DNA of 64,000 bases from Sipunculus nudus (Eukaryota > Annelida > Sipuncula > Golfingiida > Sipunculidae): NCBI GenBank assembly GCA_026874595.1, contig CM049306.1:30743519-30807518 (forward strand). The letters run 5' to 3'. Positions 60,470-64,000 of the stretch are shown piece after piece. Each line of letters begins with the position of its first letter. The first letter of the stretch is position 1. Under the pieces are notes generated by a model. The model had not been told where the DNA came from and made no database searches. It was given only the letters and a program-made list of their open reading frames with translations. The translations under genes and the position numbers were made by a program.

Positions 60470-61545
60470 CGGTTTATCGTCAAACGAGAAAAAACGAGAT
60501 TTCACGGAAATGCTTATAACTCGGCGACTTTTACAGCTACACAGGTCTAGTTTTCGGCATTTCATAACATATGACCAGCTTGACACGCCAGAAAAGAAAT
60601 CAGGCCAAATCTCGCACCATATCTCGTCAAGCGAGAAAAAAAAACGAGATATCATGGAAATGCTTATAACTAGGCGACTTTTACAGCTACTCAGGTCTAG
60701 TTTTTGGCATTTGGTAACATTTGGCCAACTTGACATAGTAAAACTGCGATACTTGGCGAAATTTCGCACTATATCTGGTCAAATGTGGAAAAACGAGAAT
60801 TCACAGAAATCCATATAAGTCGGCGACTTTCACGGCTAGACAGGTCCAGTTTTTGGCATTCATTAACATTTGGACGGCTTGACATGACAAACCTGCAAGA
60901 CTGGCCAAATCTCGCACCATATCTCGTCAAACGATAAAAAAGGAGATTTCACAGAAATGCTAATAACTCGGCGACTTTTACAGCTAGACAGATGTAGTTT
61001 TCGCCATTTCATAACATTTAGAGAGTTTGATATGACAAATCTACAAGACTGGCCAAATCCTGCACCATATCTCGTCAAACGAGAAAACACGAGAGTACAC
61101 GGAAATGCTTATAACTCGGCGACTTTTACAGCTAGACGGATCTAGTTTTCGCATTTCGTAACGTTTGGCCGTCTTGACATAATAGAACTGCTCGTCTTGC
61201 CAAATCTCGTACTATATCTCGTCAAGCGAGAAAAAAAACATTATTTCACGTAAATGCTGATAACACGGCGACTTTTGCAGCTAGACAGGTCTAGTTTCCG
61301 GCATTTTGTAATATTTGACAAACCTGACATGACAAAACTGGAAATCTCGCCAAAGCTCGCACCATTTCCCGTCAAACGAGAAAACACGAGATTTCATGCA
61401 AATGCTTATAACTCAGCGGCTTTTATAGCTAGACAGGTCTAATTTTCGGCATTTCATATCATTTGGCCAGCTTGACATGACAAACCTGAAAACGTCTCAC
61501 TGCTTCTTGTCAAACGAGATTAACGGGATTTCATGAAAAAATTTT
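60470..61545. repeat. Tandem array of about 150-bp units
   Basis: About seven copies of GGAAATGCTTATAACTCGGC, GACTTTTACAGCTAGACAGG, TCTAGTTTTCGGCATTTC and CACCATATCTCGTCAAACGA. Each unit contains CTCGTcaaACGAG, a short perfect stem, followed by a second ACGAGAT. Confidence 0.85.
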
Positions 61546-61649
61546 GAACTTGGTCCCTTTTACACTAGAAAGATATGCAGCTGTTAAAGGTCAGCATGCA
61601 TTAATAAACATATTATCCATTTCTGCTGCCCCCACAATGTTGCTCATTC

Positions 61650-64000
61650 ATATGACTGTTTCTACATGCACTCTCTGTCTATCTGTCTGTATCATTTCCA
61701 TTTCCGGCAAGCGCGTGACCTCTGGTCATCTTGTCTGTTTGTTTGTTTGTCACCACTCTCCTGGCCTCAATTTTGCCACAATCACCTTGAAACTTACAGG
61801 GATGATAAAAAACATAATGTCTAGGTGCCCTATTGTTTTTGGTTAAAATAGGTCAAAGGTCAAAGGTCAAGGTCACGACAGGTATGGTTAACGGTTTTTG
61901 CACTATAACTTCGCCATAAATAGGCTTATCCACTTCTGCAATAGCTCATTTTTTTCGTCATCACCTGGCCTGTCATCTGATGTGTAGCTGACTCAAATTT
62001 GAAGTAACCATGGTAACAAATTTTTGGGGAAAAGTCATGATATTCGAAAATAAGAGGTCTAATTTTTGTAACTTTGTCAGTTTTAAAGCTAGAGTGATCT
62101 AGTTTTTTGCATCAGGTAGCATTCAACTAGTACTACAAGATTTTATAAAAAGTCTTGCAGTATCTCGAAAAATATCTCGTGAATAGAGATATTTCGAGAT
62201 TTCATTCATCTTGCGCCGAAGGCCACATTATTGCAGGAATCTTTTTGAAACTGACATATCATAAGTCCTACACTAGTATCTCGAAATGGTTTTTTCATTT
62301 TTTGAATATGGCTGCTAGGGGGCGCTGCACACGAACCTCACACACATATCATTACATTGGCCATATCTCTAAAACCCAAAGCCTCAATTACATAAACTAT
62401 AGCTTATTTTTTCCCTCTGAGTCTTCTTCATAAACTGATGATGTCATCTGGTCTCAATGTTGTGTCACTTTGTCATTGTGTCCGTCTGTTTGTCAGTTGT
62501 CCTGAAATTCGCCTGCTTGCTCTTGCGTCTCACATATAGCATTCTACAGGCTACAGTTTTGAAAGAATCCTTTTGAAACTATTACATCTTAAGTCTTACA
62601 CTAATATCTCGAAACCAATTTTCCATTTTCCGGATATGGCCGCTAGGGGGCGCTGAACTCGAACCTCTCCCAACATATCATGCTTTGGCAATATCTCCAA
62701 AACTATAAACCTCAGTTACATAGACTGTAGCTTTTTTCTTCCTTTGAGTCGTCTCCATAATCTGGAGTAGTCATCTGGACTCAGTCTTGAGTCACTTTGT
62801 CAGTGTGTCCGTCTGTTTGTCAGTTGTCCTCAAATTCGCCTACTTGCTGGTTCTTGTTGCTTGCCGGAATCAAAGATTTCGGCAAGCATATTACTCAGTT
62901 GCGTATGTCTGTTTGTCTGTTTGTTTGTTTGTCACCACTCTCCTGGCCACAATTTTGCCACAATCACCTTGAAACTTACAGGGATGATGAAAAACATAAT
63001 GTCTAGGTGCCCTATTGTTTTTGGTTAAAATAGGTCAAAGGTCAAAGGTCAAGGTCACGACAGGTATGGTTAACGGTTTTTGCACTATAACTTCGCCATA
63101 AATAGGCTTATCCACTTCTGCAATAGCTCATTTTTTTCGTCATCACCTGGCCTGTCATCTGATGTGTAGCTGACTCAAATTTAAAGTAACCATGGTAACA
63201 AATTTTTGGGGAAAAGTCATGATATTCGAAAATAAGGGGTCTAATTTTTGTAACTTTGTCAGTTTTTTTTAAGCTAGAGTGATCTAGTTTTTTGCATCAG
63301 GTAGCATTCAACTAGTACTACAAGATTTTATAAAAAGTCTTGCAGTATCTCGAAAAATATCTCGTGAATAGAGATATTTCGAGATTTCATTCATCTTGCG
63401 CCGAAGGCCACATTATTGCAGGAATCTTTTTGAAACTGACATATCATAAGTCCTACACTAGTATCTCGAAATGGTTTTTTCATTTTTTGAATATGGCTGC
63501 TAGGGGGCGCTGCACACGAACCTCACACACATATCATTACATTGGCCATATCTCTAAAACCCAAAGCCTCAATTACATAAACTATAGCTTATTTTTTCCC
63601 TCTGAGTCTTCTCCATAAACTGATGATGTCATCTGGTCTCAATGTTGTGTCACTTTGTCATTGTGTCCGTCTGTTTGTCAGTTGTCCTGAAATTCGACTG
63701 CTTGCTCTTGCGTCTCACATATAGCATTCTACAGGCTACAGTTTTGAAAGAATCCTTTTGAAACTATTACATCTTAAGTCTTACACTAATATCTCGAAAC
63801 CAATTTTCCATTTTCCGGATATGGCCGCTAGGGGGCGCTGAACTCGAACCTCTCCCAACATATCATGCTTTGGCAATATCTCCAAAACTATAAACCTCAG
63901 TTACATAGACTGTAGCTTTTTTCTTCCTTTGAGTCGTCTCCATAATCTGGAGTAGTCATCTGGACTCAGTCTTGAGTCACTTTGTCAGTGTGTCCGTCTG
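61650..64000. repeat. 1,185-bp tandem duplication, running off the window
   Basis: Sequence from about 61680 onward recurs 1,185 bp later almost without change (for example frames of 92 codons at 62155 and 63340, identical but for the last residue). Each unit has GGTCAAAGGTCAAGGTCACG, paired sub-repeats of about 330 bp with CTAGGGGGCGCTG, and CGTCTGTTTGTCAGTTGTCC. One hairpin GCTTGCCG...CGGCAAGC lies at the junction (62859-62887). The repeated frames are unlikely to be genes. Confidence 0.85.

Noticed and set aside
62155-63618. Two almost identical 92-codon frames
   Set aside because: They are carried by the 1,185-bp duplication and overlap CTCF-like and sub-repeat sequence; no protein motif is visible.

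Overview
This is a eukaryotic, AT-rich and repeat-dense window with no bacterial gene organisation. Its backbone is one minus-strand gene, an orthologue of CREBRF (CREB3 regulatory factor, an atypical bZIP protein). I reconstruct seven coding exons from about 56.4 kb down to 11.5 kb. All splice phases agree and the joined frame is 1,818 nt (605 codons plus stop; human CREBRF is about 639 residues). The conserved landmarks are PTLAQLN, DEGFGS, RFFWQY, TPNPKKL-QIGNEL-KLN, the basic region [15 protein letters not shown], and a VN-V-E-GD-TGGL C-terminus. The repeats (TGACCTTGACCTTTGACCT tandems, GGTGGCGCCACC words, ACGG microsatellites) resemble what I know of lophotrochozoan genomes, especially molluscs. 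That taxonomic call is an inference.

Layout from low to high coordinate: 0-5.5 kb holds degenerate repeats, a decayed minus-strand non-LTR retrotransposon (endonuclease end and reverse transcriptase) split by a 401-bp inverted-repeat element with a 5-bp target duplication, and a tandem repeat. At 8.3-9.1 and 10.4-10.9 kb there are two minisatellites. From 11.5 to 21.2 kb lie six CREBRF exons, with repeats in the introns. A roughly 35-kb first intron follows (21.2-56.3 kb). It contains a complete Tigger/pogo transposon with an intact 542-residue transposase (22.0-24.8 kb) and many non-autonomous elements, including a nested stack at 28.5-36.7 kb. The first recognised coding exon is at 56.33-56.41 kb, and a promoter-like, low-repeat stretch is at 58.2-58.9 kb. 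From 59.1 kb to the end there is a cluster of tandem repeats, including a near-identical 1,185-bp duplication.

The strongest unusual signal is architectural. At least four unrelated-sequence repeat families share one plan: a terminal hairpin at one end whose arm is also complementary to a subterminal word at the other end. In three of them the opposite terminus is CTAG next to a host T, and where an empty site can be inferred the insertion lies between A and T. This looks like a set of non-autonomous rolling-circle (Helitron/Helentron-type) elements. Some of them carry dense nuclear-receptor-like half-site arrays. The terminal repeat cluster near the presumed CREBRF promoter carries six same-orientation CTCF-like words. 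A candidate 91-nt cassette exon in CREBRF would shift frame and truncate the protein before the bZIP. All functional statements beyond the sequence patterns are inference.
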